A DNA stretch of 64,000 nt from DATBLE01 sp963764565 (GTDB lineage Bacteria; Actinomycetota; Thermoleophilia; Gaiellales; Gaiellaceae), in NCBI GenBank assembly GCA_963764565.1, contig CAVXTD010000001.1, forward strand, positions 62,001-126,000, read 5' to 3'. A program made the position numbers and the translations under genes. Shown piece by piece: positions 46,239-56,081 of the stretch (position 1 is its first letter; each line of letters begins with the position of its first letter). Below the pieces are notes generated by a model. The model was given only the letters and a program-made list of their open reading frames with translations. It searched no databases and was not told the origin of the DNA.

Positions 46239-46804
46239 TCGCGAGGCTGCGCGGCAAGCCGGTCGCGCGACGTCCGGACGGGCTCGTGCTCGACGTGAAC
46301 GGCGTCGGGTACCTCGTGGCCGCGACTCCGAGCGCGCTGCGCCGAGCGGAGGGTGCCGACGAGGTCTCACTGGAGACGTACCTGCACGTCCGCGAGGACG
46401 CGCTCCACCTCTACGGCTTCGCCGAGACGGCCGAGCGAGAGCTGTTCGAGCACCTGTTGTCGGTCAGCGGGGTCGGCCCGAAGGTCGCGCTTGCGATCGT
46501 GTCCGGATCCGCCCCCGACGAGCTCCGGCGCGCGATCGTCCTCGAGGACACGGCTCGTTTCGAGGCGATCCCCGGGATCGGCAAGAAGACCGCCCAGCGC
46601 GTCGTGCTCGAGTTGAAGGAAAAGCTCGCCTACGCCGCTGATGCGCCGGAGGCCAGGGAGGCGTCGGGCCCGCACCTGATCGCTCGCGATGCGCTCCTGG
46701 AGCTCGGGTTCACCGTTGTGGAAGCGGAACAGGCCCTGGCGAGGACGGATCCGGCGTTGCCCCCCGAAGAGAGGGTGCGTCTGGCTCTGCGGAAGGCGGC
46801 ATGA
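46235..46804 (+). CDS. ruvA: Holliday junction DNA helicase subunit RuvA
   Basis: 189 residues. RuvA holds the four-way junction and loads RuvB. MIARLRGKPVARRPDGLVLD OB fold, two helix-hairpin-helix motifs (LLSVSGVGPKVALAIVSG; AIPGIGKKTAQRVVLELK), and C-terminal domain III (ALLELGFTVVEAEQALAR) that contacts RuvB. Overlaps ruvC and ruvB by 4 bases each. Confidence 0.95.
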   Translation: MIARLRGKPVARRPDGLVLDVNGVGYLVAATPSALRRAEGADEVSLETYLHVREDALHLYGFAETAERELFEHLLSVSGVGPKVALAIVSGSAPDELRRAIVLEDTARFEAIPGIGKKTAQRVVLELKEKLAYAADAPEAREASGPHLIARDALLELGFTVVEAEQALARTDPALPPEERVRLALRKAA

Positions 46805-47817
46805 AGGACGCCCTGCTGGCCGGCGTCCGCCAGGACGACGGCGAGGACGAGCTCGACCGCTCTCTGCGCCCGCACCGGCTCGCCGACTTCGTCGGGCAGG
46901 AGCGCCTGAAAGAGCAGCTCGAGGTCGCTCTCAAGGCGGCGGTTTCGCGCGGAGAGGCGCTCGATCACGTTCTGCTCGTCGGCCCGCCCGGGCTCGGCAA
47001 GACGAGCCTCGCCTACATCATCCGCGAGGAGCTCGGCGCCGGGATCCGCACGGTCGCCGGGCCGGCGCTCGAGCGCAAGGGCGACCTCGCCGCGATCCTG
47101 ACCTCGCTGGAGCCGCGCGACGTGCTGTTCGTGGACGAGATCCACCGCCTGAACGCGGCCGTCGAGGAGATCCTGTACCCGGCACTCGAGGACTTCCGGC
47201 TCGACATCATCGTCGGACAGGGTGCGGCCGCGCGCACGCTGACGCTCGACCTCCCGCCGTTCACGCTCGTCGGGGCGACCACCCGGACGGGGTTGCTGAC
47301 GACGCCGCTGCGAGACCGTTTCGGCATGACGTACCGCCTCGGCTTCTACGGGCCGGCGGAGCTCGCGTCGATCGTGCGCCGCTCGGCGAGCATCCTCGGC
47401 GTCGAGATCTCGGGCGATGCGGCCGAGGAGATCGCCCGCCGCTCGCGCGGCACGCCGCGGGTCGCCAACCGGATCCTCCGTCGCGTGCGCGATGTCGCCG
47501 ACGTCCGACACGAGGGTGAGATCACATCCGCGATCGCCGGCGAGGCGCTCGAGCTGCTCGAGGTCGACGGAGAGGGGCTGGAACGCACCGACCGCGAGCT
47601 GCTGCACACGATCGCGCACAAGTTCGCCGGCGGGCCGGTCGGACTCTCGACGCTGGCCGTCTCCCTCGGCGAGGAGCGCGACACGATCGAAGACGTGTAC
47701 GAGCCCTACCTGCTCCAGCTCGGCTTCATCCAGAGAACGCCGCGCGGCCGCATCCTGACCGAGCTCGGGCTCGATCACGTCGGCGCCGCCAAGGCCGCCG
47801 CGGACAGCTTGTTCTAG
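46801..47817 (+). CDS. ruvB: Holliday junction branch migration ATPase RuvB
   Basis: 338 residues. RuvB is the AAA+ motor for branch migration. Start motif RPHRLADFVGQERLKEQLEV, Walker A LLVGPPGLGKTSLAYII, Walker B VLFVDEIHRLNAAVEEILYP, sensor LVGATTRTGLLTTPLRDRFG, and C-terminal winged helix (TPRGRILTELGLDHV). Confidence 0.97.
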   Translation: MKDALLAGVRQDDGEDELDRSLRPHRLADFVGQERLKEQLEVALKAAVSRGEALDHVLLVGPPGLGKTSLAYIIREELGAGIRTVAGPALERKGDLAAILTSLEPRDVLFVDEIHRLNAAVEEILYPALEDFRLDIIVGQGAAARTLTLDLPPFTLVGATTRTGLLTTPLRDRFGMTYRLGFYGPAELASIVRRSASILGVEISGDAAEEIARRSRGTPRVANRILRRVRDVADVRHEGEITSAIAGEALELLEVDGEGLERTDRELLHTIAHKFAGGPVGLSTLAVSLGEERDTIEDVYEPYLLQLGFIQRTPRGRILTELGLDHVGAAKAAADSLF

Positions 47818-47819
47818 CG

Positions 47820-48134
47820 GTGCCTGAGCTCTGGCTACCCGGATTCGCAGGCCCACTCGACGACCTGATCGACCGCATCCACCGGCGCATCCAGCAGTTC
47901 GCCGAGGAGGCCGGGCTGGAGCAGGCGTTCGTCGAGGTCGAGCTTGCCGACGGGGCCAAGTTCGCGGTCGAATCGCTCAGCCCCGAGCCCGGCTACGGGT
48001 TCATCACGATCCGCCCGCACCCGGGCGAGGGCGTGCCCGGCGAGGTGATCGTCGCCGTCGGAACAATCAGGCGGATCGAGCTGAGCAAGGCCGCCGAGGA
48101 GCGCGCGACACTCGGCTTCTCCGTCCCGAGGTGA
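47820..48134 (+). CDS. Small conserved-looking protein downstream of ruvB
   Basis: 104 residues, GTG start 2 bp after the ruvB stop. MPELWLPGFAGPLDDLIDRI and an acidic, beta-rich remainder (ITIRPHPGEGVPGEVIVAVG). No family recognised. Tight spacing on both sides puts it in the ruv operon. Confidence 0.72.
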   Translation: MPELWLPGFAGPLDDLIDRIHRRIQQFAEEAGLEQAFVEVELADGAKFAVESLSPEPGYGFITIRPHPGEGVPGEVIVAVGTIRRIELSKAAEERATLGFSVPR

Positions 48135-48533
48135 TCCGCCGGCTCCGGCCCGGCGACGGAGAGGAGCTGCGCGAGCTCGACCGGCGATTCAAGGAGCACG
48201 TCCCGTCGGCCGAGGCCGCGAGCGGCGTTCCTCGCCGACGCCCGGCACGTCGTCCTGATCGCGGGAGAGCTCGACGCATTTCTGCTCGCCTACGTGCTCC
48301 CACGCATCGACGGCCGCACCGCAGTCTTCCTGTACGAGCTCGAGGTCGCGGAGCGGGCGCGACGACGCGGCCTCGGGCGCGCACTCGTCGAAGAGGCCAA
48401 ACGGATCGGCCGCGAGGCCGGCGCCTTCGAGATGTACGTCCTCACGGAGTCCGAGAACACCGCCGCGAACAAGCTCTACGAGGTGACGGCCGCCGCCGCC
48501 GAGACCGCCGTGATGTGGACCTGGATGCTCTGA
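48131..48533 (+). CDS. GNAT N-acetyltransferase, frameshifted
   Basis: GTG at 48131 overlaps the previous stop (GTGA). MIRRLRPGDGEELRELDRRF gives the N strand; near 48215 the frame shifts and continues AFLADARHVVLIAGELDAFL, then the acetyl-CoA motif FLYELEVAERARRRGLGRAL and FEMYVLTESENTAANKLYE to 48533. About 133 residues, right for GNAT. Substrate unknown; last gene of the ruv transcript. Confidence 0.78.
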
Positions 48534-48651
48534 GGCCGCGCACGCCGGCCGCCGCGACCGACATGGCGGGCGCGGCCCTCAACCGCTGGCCGTGAGACGA
48601 GCGCGAATGCCCGGAGCCGAAGGCGACCGGCAGAGCGGGGGAAGGGGGGAA

Positions 48652-48680
48652 CTGGGGGGAAACCGGCCGTTTCCCCCCAG
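48652..48680. repeat. Dispersed palindrome, copy E
   Basis: Twelve-base arms CTGGGGGGAAAC / GTTTCCCCCCAG with a 5-base loop. The right flank GCGAGCGAGCGCGCGACGCC, leading up to the stop of the minus-strand gene, and the left GGGGGAAGGGGGG repeat the composite seen in copies A, B and D. Confidence 0.85.
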
Positions 48681-48718
48681 CGAGCGAGCGCGCGACGCCG
48701 GAGGCGTCGCGGCGAGCG

Positions 48719-49195
48719 TCAGTCGCGCGAGCGGAATTGCAGCTCGTGCCACGAGGGCACGGGCGCAAGCTCGAGCAGGGCGCGGCCGCCCTGGGGGTCG
48801 CGGTAGGCGAACTCGGAGCTGTCCTCGTCCCAGACCACCTCGAGCAGGCTCTCCTTGACGCGGTGGTCGAGCCAGGCGCCCCGGAAGACCAGCTTGCGCA
48901 GCCAGTAGACGAGCGACTCGCCCTCGACGAGGGAGATCCGTTCCCAGTGGCGGACGACATAGCGGCCGAGCGGACTGCGGGGCTCGCCGATACGGCCCTC
49001 GGCGGCGAGATCGACCAGGTCGGCCGTCTCGTCTCCGTCCAGCTCGTTGACCTTGACGAGGCCCAGCTTGACCGCGGCCGCGGTGACGCGCTGCTCGAAA
49101 TCGTCGGCGTTGAAGCTGAATCTGTAGCCGAGGAACTCGACGACGTAGTCGTCCCCTGAGGCGTAGTTGGTGGCGCTCAGACGGCCGCTCTCCAC
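48719..49195 (-). CDS. Protein of unknown function
   Basis: 158 residues from GTG 49195. ATNYASGDDYVVEFLGYRFS, WLRKLVFRGAWLDHRVKESL and a Trp-rich C terminus (LAPVPSWHELQFRSRD). No signal peptide or membrane segment. I do not recognise the family. The palindrome copy E begins about 40 bp after its stop. Confidence 0.6.
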   Translation of the reverse strand: MESGRLSATNYASGDDYVVEFLGYRFSFNADDFEQRVTAAAVKLGLVKVNELDGDETADLVDLAAEGRIGEPRSPLGRYVVRHWERISLVEGESLVYWLRKLVFRGAWLDHRVKESLLEVVWDEDSSEFAYRDPQGGRALLELAPVPSWHELQFRSRD

Positions 49196-49409
49196 CCGAT
49201 CAGGATACCAACGGCCGATTGACGCCAAGTGCTCTGCCCCAGAAGCTCGGTGATGATCCTGGCGGGCGAAAAAGCAAGTCGGGCGAGGATGCAGGGAGCC
49301 CCGATATGGAGGCATATCGGGGCGACTGAGGACGACGATCCCGGCGGAGCTTTGCAGCCGCCAGGGCGCGCCGCATTTCTGGGACAGAGCACTACACTCG
49401 CCCCGACGT

Positions 49410-49615
49410 GCGAATCCGGGTCGTCCTCATCTCCGCTGGCCGGGTGCGCCGCCCTGACGGCGGTCGCCGCCGTGCTCTTCGACTGGTCGTTCGAGCGCGC
49501 CGTCATCCTCTCGCCCGTCGTCGTTGCGACCGCCGGTGCGACGGCGTTCCTGTTCGTGCTCTGGGCCCGCGTCGCATGGGAGTCGATCCGCGGCCGCCTG
49601 CGCCGCCGCGTCTGA
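49410..49615 (+). CDS. Small two-helix membrane protein (start uncertain)
   Basis: The last 55 residues are convincing: ALTAVAAVLFDWSFERAV and VVVATAGATAFLFVLWARVA make two membrane helices, with a basic end IRGRLRRRV. The frame is open further upstream to 49229, but that part is low quality; a start near 49410 is a guess. Function unknown. Confidence 0.45.
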
Positions 49616-49760
49616 CCCCGGCCACGTCGTGCCCGGTGTCAGACATTGGGTATGGGCAGGCGCCTGTGCGATGTTTGTTACCGGTCAGGGTCAGTGTCCG
49701 ACACGGGGTCGGGCATCGCATCGAGATGCCGTCCGGTCTCGGGCGTACCGTCGCTTGTCC

Positions 49761-51638
49761 ATGCTCGACGCAACGTGGACGATTCGACCATGTGATCCCA
49801 CGCAGGCGGCTGCGCTTTCCCGTGAGTTGGGCTTGAGCGAGACGGCGGCGCGGGTGCTCGTCCGCCGCGGCTATTCCGAGCCTGCGGCGGCGGCAGCGTT
49901 CCTCGCCGGAGAGTCGCCGGGGCACGATCCGTTCCTGCTCGGCGACATGCGCGCCGCCTGCGAGCGGATTCGGGTCGCGATCGGCGCCGGCACCCGCATC
50001 TGCGTGCACGGCGACTACGACGTGGACGGAATCTGCGCGACCGCGCTCGCGGTTCTCATCCTCCAGGAGTTGGGCGCGCAGGTCGACTGGCACCTGCCGA
50101 GCCGCTTCGAGGAGGGATACGGGCTCTCCGGCCAGACGCTCGACCGCCTTGCCGACGAGGGCTACGGCCTCGTCCTGACGGTGGACTGCGGAATCACCGC
50201 TGTCGATGAGATCGCCGCCGCCCGCGCGCGGGGGCTCGACGTGATCGTCACCGACCACCACCGTCCCGGGGATGAGTTGCCCGCCTGCCCGATCGTCGCA
50301 ACCAGGCCCTCCGAGTACCCATTCCCGGAGCTGTGTGGCACGGGTGTCGTCTACAAGCTCGCAGAAGCCCTGCTCGGGGTGGGCGACGGCCGCCTCGCCG
50401 GCTACCTCGACCTCGTCGCGCTCGCGACGATCGCGGACGTCGTTCCCCTCGTCGACGAGAACCGCGCGCTTGCGATCGCCGGGCTGCGCCGCCTCGCGAC
50501 GACGACCCGGCCCGGCCTGCGCGCGCTCATGCGCGCCGCTCACGTCGATCCGGCCGCGGTCGACGAGGGCGCGGTCGGCTTCCGGCTCGCACCGCGGATC
50601 AACGCCGCCGGCCGTCTCGGCCGTCCCACCGCGGCGCTGGAGCTGCTGCTGACCGACGACGAGGGCGAGGCCACCCGCCTCGCCTCCGAGCTCGAGGAGC
50701 TGAATCGCGAGCGGCAGTTGGTCGAGGAACGGATCCTGCGAGAGGCTTCCGCCGCGATCGAGGCATGGCCGGAGGCGCGGAAGCGGCGGCACGGGTACGT
50801 CGTCGCCGGAGAGAGCTGGCACGAGGGCGTGATCGGGATCGTCGCCTCGCGGCTCGCCGAGCGCTACCACCGGCCCGTCGTCCTGATCGCAGGCGCCGAG
50901 GGCGACTGGAAGGGCTCCGGGCGCTCGATCCCCGCCTTCGACCTGCACGCCGGCCTCGCCGCCTGCTCGGGGCTGCTCGAGCGGTTCGGCGGCCACCGTG
51001 CGGCGGCAGGTCTGTCGATCCGTCCGGACGCGGTGGACGCATTTGCAGACGCCTTCGGCGCCTATGCCGACGAGCACCTCACCGACCTCGACCTGCGCGC
51101 GGTCACGATCGTGGACGCCGTCGTGCCGGGCACGGCGCTCACGCTCGGGCTCTGCGCCGAGCTCCGGCGGCTCGAGCCCTTCGGCCTGGGCAATCCCGGC
51201 GTCACCCTGCTCGTCGCCGGGTGTGAGCTCGCCGAGCTCTCGACCGTGGGTGAGGGCAAACACCTGCGCTTCCGCGTCCGCGACCGAGGGCGTCCGGCGG
51301 GCACTGCAATCGCGTTCGGCCTGGGCTCCAAGCTCGACCGCTATCGGCAGGCGGAACGCTACGACCTTGCGTTCCGCCTTCAGGAGAACACCTGGAACGG
51401 CACGACCGCTCCGCAACTCGTCGTCCGGCGGATCTTCGAGACGCCCGACCGGTACGCCGAGCTCCGCGACCGCTTCGCAGAGGAGTGGCGAACGAAGAAG
51501 CTGAGCCCGGAAGCAAGGGCGGTACTCGACGAGCTCGGTCTGGCCGGCGGCGGGGGCGCAGGCTGGCGGAGCCTGCTCGAGTCGGAGACCTTCCGCGCGC
51601 TGATCGAGGACGCCCCGGTGCTAGACCGGGCGGCGTAG
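49761..51638 (+). CDS. recJ: Single-stranded-DNA-specific exonuclease RecJ
   Basis: 625 residues from ATG 49761. RecJ degrades single-stranded DNA 5' to 3' in recombination and mismatch repair. DHH-family motifs: ICVHGDYDVDGICATAL, VLTVDCGITAVDE, VIVTDHHRPGDELP and ELCGTGVVYKLAEAL; DHHA1 motif GRSIPAFDLHAGLAACSG with FGGHRAAAGLSI; C-terminal OB fold (LRFRVRDRGRPAGTAIAFG). The open frame extends upstream to 49524, but the N terminus here matches the family. Confidence 0.95.
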   Translation: MLDATWTIRPCDPTQAAALSRELGLSETAARVLVRRGYSEPAAAAAFLAGESPGHDPFLLGDMRAACERIRVAIGAGTRICVHGDYDVDGICATALAVLILQELGAQVDWHLPSRFEEGYGLSGQTLDRLADEGYGLVLTVDCGITAVDEIAAARARGLDVIVTDHHRPGDELPACPIVATRPSEYPFPELCGTGVVYKLAEALLGVGDGRLAGYLDLVALATIADVVPLVDENRALAIAGLRRLATTTRPGLRALMRAAHVDPAAVDEGAVGFRLAPRINAAGRLGRPTAALELLLTDDEGEATRLASELEELNRERQLVEERILREASAAIEAWPEARKRRHGYVVAGESWHEGVIGIVASRLAERYHRPVVLIAGAEGDWKGSGRSIPAFDLHAGLAACSGLLERFGGHRAAAGLSIRPDAVDAFADAFGAYADEHLTDLDLRAVTIVDAVVPGTALTLGLCAELRRLEPFGLGNPGVTLLVAGCELAELSTVGEGKHLRFRVRDRGRPAGTAIAFGLGSKLDRYRQAERYDLAFRLQENTWNGTTAPQLVVRRIFETPDRYAELRDRFAEEWRTKKLSPEARAVLDELGLAGGGGAGWRSLLESETFRALIEDAPVLDRAA

Positions 51639-51800
51639 CACCGCGACGAGCAGCAGGGCGAGCCGGTCGGCGCGTTTTCGCCTGTTGACGAGCCGTTTGC
51701 GCAAGGAGGCCCCCTTCTCCGCCCGAACGTCTCCTCCTTCCGCACCGCCCGTGCCGGGGCCTGAGGATCGAGCTCCGCGAGCCCGAAGTACACTGTGACC

Positions 51801-54011
51801 ATGGCCGTGCTCGAGGTCTCCGGGCGTCACCAGGAGCTCATCGACGAGCTGATCGAGGCGGTCGAGCAGTACAAGCCCGAGCTCGACCGCGACCTGCTCG
51901 CGCGCGCGTTCTCGTTCGCAGCCCACGCTCACCAAGGGCAGCAACGCCGCTCCGGAGAGGAGTTCATCAACCACCCGTTCGGGGTCGCGAAGATCCTGAC
52001 CGAGCTGCACCTGGACGAGCAGACGATCGCCGCCGCGCTCCTGCACGACGTCGTCGAGGACACCGACGCCGATCTGAAGGCCGTCACCGACGAGTTCGGC
52101 GACGAGATCGCCCAGCTCGTCGACGGCGTCACCAAGCTGACGCGCATCCAGTTCCAGAGTCGCGAGCACGCCGAGGCGGAGAACTACCGCAAGCTGATCG
52201 TCGCGATGGCGCAGGACGTGCGGGTGATCCTGATCAAGCTGGCCGACCGGCTCCACAACCTGCGCACGATCGAATACCTGGGCAAGCAGAAGCAGGTTCA
52301 GAAGGCGCGCGAGGCGCTGGAGATCTACGCACCGCTCGCGCACAGGCTCGGCATCCACGCGCTCAAGTGGGAGCTCGAGGATCTCGCGTTCGAGACGCTG
52401 CACCCGCGGAAGTACTCGGAGATCAAGGCGATGGTGGCCGAGCGACGCGCCGACCGTGAGGAGCACGTGCGCGAGGCGAGCGTCGTCCTCCAGCGCGAGC
52501 TCGACAAGGTCAACATCCCAGCGCTGATCTCCGGGCGCGCGAAGCACTTCTACTCGATCTACGACAAGATGGTGAAGAAGGGCCGCGAGTTCAACGAGAT
52601 CTACGACCTGACCGCGATGCGCGTGCTGGTCGAGCGGACGGGCGACAAGGGAACGCGCGACTGCTACGGCGCACTCGGCCTGATCCACTCGCTGTGGAAG
52701 CCGCTACCGGGCCGGTTCAAGGATTACGTGGCGATGCCCAAGCTCAACCGCTACCGGGCGCTGCACACCACGGTGATCGGGCCGCAGGGCCGGCCGCTGG
52801 AGATTCAGGTGCGCACCCTCGACATGCACGAGACGGCCGAGTACGGGATCGCCGCACATTGGGCCTACAAGCGCGGCGGCAAGGCGAAGAAGACCGAGGA
52901 CTCGGACTGGACCGCCTGGATGAAGCAAGTGATGGACTGGCAGCAGGACGAAGCGGATCCGCGCGAGTTCATCAAGACGCTGCGCACCGATCTCTTCGAC
53001 GACGAGGTCTACGTCTTCACTCCCAAGGGCGAGGTGAAGACGTTGCCGGCCGGGTCGACCCCGATCGACTTCGCCTACTCCGTGCACACGGACGTCGGCC
53101 ACCGAACCGTCGGCGCGAAGGCGAACGGCCGGATCGTCCCCCTGCACTACCGCCTGAAGAGCGGGGACATCATCGAGATCATGACCTCGAAATCCGGCCG
53201 CGGGCCCTCCCGCGACTGGATGTCGGTTGCCGCCTCCTCGCGCGCCCGCAACAAGATCCGGCAGTGGTTCTCGCACGAGCAGCGCGCCGACGCCGAGTCG
53301 AAGGGGCGCGAGGCGCTCGAGCACGCTCTGAAGGGACAGAACCTGCCGTACCGGAAGATCGCCGGCTCGGCGGTCCTGGCGCAGGTGATCCGCGAGACCG
53401 GCTTCAAGAAGGCCGAGGACTTCTACGTCGCTCTCGGCTCGGGGAAGCTGCCGGCCAGCCAGATCGTCAACAAGGTGATCCAGCGGCTGAAGACGGCAGA
53501 GGTGGTCGAGGAGGAGGCGATCACGCTCAAGCCGCCGAAGGCCAAGGACACGGCGGCGAGCCAGACCTTCGGCATCAACGTCTCGGGCGTCGAGGACGTG
53601 CTCATCCGCCTCGCCAAGTGCTGCACGCCCGTTCCCGGGGATCCGATCGTCGGCTACATCTCGCTCGGCAAGGGGATCACGATCCACCGCGAGGACTGTC
53701 CGAACGTGCGCGCGTTGAGGAAGAACGCAGAGCGGTTCACGCCGGTCGAGTGGGAGGGAGGATCGTCGCAGAGCTTCCGGGTGCAGATCGCCGTCGACGC
53801 CTGGGACCGGCCGCGCCTGCTCGAGGACGTCGCCCGGACGTTCTCCGAATACGGGGCGAACATCGTTTCTTACGGAGGCGGCGTCCAGGATCAGCTGGCG
53901 AAGAACTGGTACACGGCGGAGCTCGGCGACATCGAATCGCTGCGCGCACTGCTGGCGGCGTTGCGCAACGTCGAGGCCGTGTTCGACGCGTATCGCGTGA
54001 CCCCGAACTAG
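51801..54011 (+). CDS. rel: Bifunctional (p)ppGpp synthetase/hydrolase Rel
   Basis: 736 residues (GTG at 51795 also possible). Makes and breaks the stringent-response alarmone. Hydrolase HD domain: AHAHQGQQRRSGEEFINHP, ALLHDVVEDTDAD and KLADRLHNLRTIEYL. Synthetase: RAKHFYSIYDKMVKKGREF and GRFKDYVAMPKLNRYRALHT; the RFKD loop is the bifunctional rather than RelA-only form. TGS (VYVFTPKGEVKTLPAGSTPI), then helical and ACT domains (DRPRLLEDVARTFSEYGANI). Confidence 0.96.
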   Translation: MAVLEVSGRHQELIDELIEAVEQYKPELDRDLLARAFSFAAHAHQGQQRRSGEEFINHPFGVAKILTELHLDEQTIAAALLHDVVEDTDADLKAVTDEFGDEIAQLVDGVTKLTRIQFQSREHAEAENYRKLIVAMAQDVRVILIKLADRLHNLRTIEYLGKQKQVQKAREALEIYAPLAHRLGIHALKWELEDLAFETLHPRKYSEIKAMVAERRADREEHVREASVVLQRELDKVNIPALISGRAKHFYSIYDKMVKKGREFNEIYDLTAMRVLVERTGDKGTRDCYGALGLIHSLWKPLPGRFKDYVAMPKLNRYRALHTTVIGPQGRPLEIQVRTLDMHETAEYGIAAHWAYKRGGKAKKTEDSDWTAWMKQVMDWQQDEADPREFIKTLRTDLFDDEVYVFTPKGEVKTLPAGSTPIDFAYSVHTDVGHRTVGAKANGRIVPLHYRLKSGDIIEIMTSKSGRGPSRDWMSVAASSRARNKIRQWFSHEQRADAESKGREALEHALKGQNLPYRKIAGSAVLAQVIRETGFKKAEDFYVALGSGKLPASQIVNKVIQRLKTAEVVEEEAITLKPPKAKDTAASQTFGINVSGVEDVLIRLAKCCTPVPGDPIVGYISLGKGITIHREDCPNVRALRKNAERFTPVEWEGGSSQSFRVQIAVDAWDRPRLLEDVARTFSEYGANIVSYGGGVQDQLAKNWYTAELGDIESLRALLAALRNVEAVFDAYRVTPN

Positions 54012-54095
54012 ACCGAGGACTACGCCTTTCGGTGTACCGTGCCCACCGATCGGGGCACTACAGTGAAGATTGGTATGGGGATGGGGGAGGCACCT

Positions 54096-55352
54096 ATGTC
54101 GCGCCGCTCGAGCGGTGTGCTGCTGCACATCACGTCGCTGCCCGGCGGTCGGCTCGGGCCGGACGCGTACGAGTTCGTCGACTGGCTCGAGAGCGCCGGG
54201 CAGAGCTGGTGGCAGGTTCTGCCGCTCGGTCCGCCCGATCCATTCGGCTCTCCGTACACGTCGTCGTCTGCCTTCGCCGCGTGGCAGGGATTGCTCGCCG
54301 AGCCCGATGCACGGGTGACCATCGCGGAGCTCGAGGATTTCCGGCACCGACATTCGTACTGGGTGGACGACTGGGAGCGCTATGCCGGGGCGGGGGCGAC
54401 CGCCGATCAGGTGCGCTTCGAGCGCGAGTGGACGGCCCTGCGCGCGTATGCGGCGGACCGCGGCGTGAGCCTGATCGGCGACATCCCGATCTACGTCGCC
54501 GACGACGGCGCCGATATACGTGCACACCCGGAGCTCTTCGCCGAAGGTCTGGTCGCCGGCGCCGCTCCCGATGTCTCCCATCCGGAGGGCCAGCTCTGGG
54601 GGCAGCCGGTTTACGATTGGGCCGCGTTGCGGCGGGAGGGGTACCGCTGGTGGATCGAGCGGTTCCGCCGCACCTTCGATCTCGTCGACCTCGCCCGAAT
54701 CGACCACTTCCGGGGGTTCGTGTCGTACTGGGCCGTGCCGGCCGGCACTGAGGACCCGCTGAAGGGCCGCTGGCATCGCGGTCCGGGGGCGGCGCTCTTC
54801 CGTGCGGTCGAGCAGGAGCTGGGCCGGCTGCCGCTCGTGGCGGAGGATCTCGGGATGATCACCCCAGCCGTCGACCGGTTGCGGACCGAGCTCGGTCTGC
54901 TCGGCATGCGGATCGTCGGTCGCGGCTTCGTCAAGCGCCATCGCCGCCGCCACGCGGTCGCGTCGCACCCCGAGGACGTCGTCGTCTATACGGGCACGCA
55001 CGATCACGAGACGCTCGCGGGCTGGCTCGCCGGGGCCGGGGACGCTGACCTCGCGCTCGTCGAGGCGGATCTTGCCGCGGCCGGGATCGAGGAGACCGAC
55101 CTCGAGTGGGCAATCGTGCGATTGGCGCTCTCGTCCCGCGCGCGGATCGCGATCCTGCCGATGCAGGATGTCCTCGGCCTCGGCCGCGAATCGCGGATGA
55201 ACAACCCGGGGACGGTCGGGAACGGCAACTGGCAATGGCAACTCGAACCGGGTGAGGCAAGCCGGGAGGCGGCCGAGCGTCTGCTTGAGGCGACCGAGGA
55301 GAGCGGCCGGATCGCGCGCGTCGCCCGGCGTACGCTCGCTGCCTCTGCATAG
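54096..55352 (+). CDS. malQ: 4-alpha-glucanotransferase (GH77)
   Basis: 418 residues; ATG 54096 follows GGGGGAGG. Transfers glucan chains between maltooligosaccharides. RSSGVLLHITSLPGGRLGPD start, SWWQVLPLGPPDPFGSPYTS, GDIPIYVADDGAD, catalytic Asp in DLARIDHFRGFVSYW, Glu in PLVAEDLGMITPAV, and VVYTGTHDHETLAGW. The stretch MRIVGRGFVKRHRRRHAVAS before the last motif is unusually basic and may reflect paired indels. Placed between rel and translation genes, an odd neighbour. Confidence 0.9.
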   Translation: MSRRSSGVLLHITSLPGGRLGPDAYEFVDWLESAGQSWWQVLPLGPPDPFGSPYTSSSAFAAWQGLLAEPDARVTIAELEDFRHRHSYWVDDWERYAGAGATADQVRFEREWTALRAYAADRGVSLIGDIPIYVADDGADIRAHPELFAEGLVAGAAPDVSHPEGQLWGQPVYDWAALRREGYRWWIERFRRTFDLVDLARIDHFRGFVSYWAVPAGTEDPLKGRWHRGPGAALFRAVEQELGRLPLVAEDLGMITPAVDRLRTELGLLGMRIVGRGFVKRHRRRHAVASHPEDVVVYTGTHDHETLAGWLAGAGDADLALVEADLAAAGIEETDLEWAIVRLALSSRARIAILPMQDVLGLGRESRMNNPGTVGNGNWQWQLEPGEASREAAERLLEATEESGRIARVARRTLAASA

Positions 55353-55360
55353 GCGGCTCG

Positions 55361-55660
55361 GTGCCCGCCGGGTATGTCGGCATTCTCTCGGTCGAATTGC
55401 ACTTTCCCGAGGCCGGGTCGCTGAAAGGCAAGCGCAAGCACCTCGCTTCGGCGAAGGCACAGCTCCAGAACCGTTTCGGCGCATCTGTCGCCGAGGTCGA
55501 CCATCATGAGCTCTGGCAGCGCTCCCGGCTGACGATGTCGTGTGTCTCGCGCGAGGTTGCCGAGCTGCACGAGTTGCTCGACGCCGCCGACCGCTGGCTG
55601 CACGCCCAGGAGTGGGTGGTCGCCGGCATCGCGCGCCGGATCGTGACGCTCGACGACTGA
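55361..55660 (+). CDS. ylxP: YlxP / DUF503 family protein
   Basis: 99 residues from GTG 55361. YVGILSVELHFPEAGSLKGK, RFGASVAEVDHHELWQRSRL and SREVAELHELLDAADRWLHA define DUF503. It normally lies between infB and rbfA; here infB is replaced by malQ. Role unknown, associated with ribosome maturation genes. Confidence 0.9.
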   Translation: MPAGYVGILSVELHFPEAGSLKGKRKHLASAKAQLQNRFGASVAEVDHHELWQRSRLTMSCVSREVAELHELLDAADRWLHAQEWVVAGIARRIVTLDD

Positions 55661-55677
55661 CGGATACCGTACGACGC

Positions 55678-56016
55678 GTGAGCGGCCGCATGCGCAGAGT
55701 GAACGAGTCGGTGCGGCAGGTGCTGTCGGAGGCAGTGCCCGAGCTCAAGGATCCCCGGATCGGGTTCGTCACCGTGACCGGAGTGGACACGACCCCGGAC
55801 CTTCAGCACGCCCGCGTCTTCATCAGCGTCTTCGGCCCGGAGCGAAAGCGACAGGAGACGCTCGACGCGCTGACCAGCGCGCACGGTGTGCTCCAGGCGC
55901 GCATCGGCCGCAGGCTGCGAATGAAGCGGACTCCGCAGCTGGTGTTCGAATACGATCGAACGGTCGAGGAAGGGGTTCGGATGAGCAAGCTGATCGACGA
56001 GCTCGATGAGCCGTAG
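55678..56016 (+). CDS. rbfA: Ribosome-binding factor A
   Basis: 112 residues from GTG 55678. RbfA assists late maturation of the 30S subunit. KH-type fold: RRVNESVRQVLSEAVPELKD, RIGFVTVTGVDTTPDLQHAR, FISVFGPERKRQETLDAL, MKRTPQLVFEYDRTVEEGVR. First of the block rbfA-nrnA-truB-ribF-rpsO-pnp. Confidence 0.94.
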   Translation: MSGRMRRVNESVRQVLSEAVPELKDPRIGFVTVTGVDTTPDLQHARVFISVFGPERKRQETLDALTSAHGVLQARIGRRLRMKRTPQLVFEYDRTVEEGVRMSKLIDELDEP

Positions 56017-56081
56017 GCTCGAGCGGAGGCTCAGGCGCCGGAGCGGGTGAGCCGTAGGCTGAGGCTCACGGAGCGGAGGCG

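Noticed and set aside
51640..51747. A 35-codon minus-strand frame between recJ and rel
   Set aside because: Only a basic hydrophobic tail (LALLLVAVLRRPV) is suggestive; no start signal and it may be chance.
52704..55790. A 1028-residue open frame on the minus strand
   Set aside because: It lies antisense to rel, malQ, ylxP and part of rbfA, all with clear family motifs. Long antisense frames are expected at this GC content; its translation has no domain and is Arg/Asp-biased.
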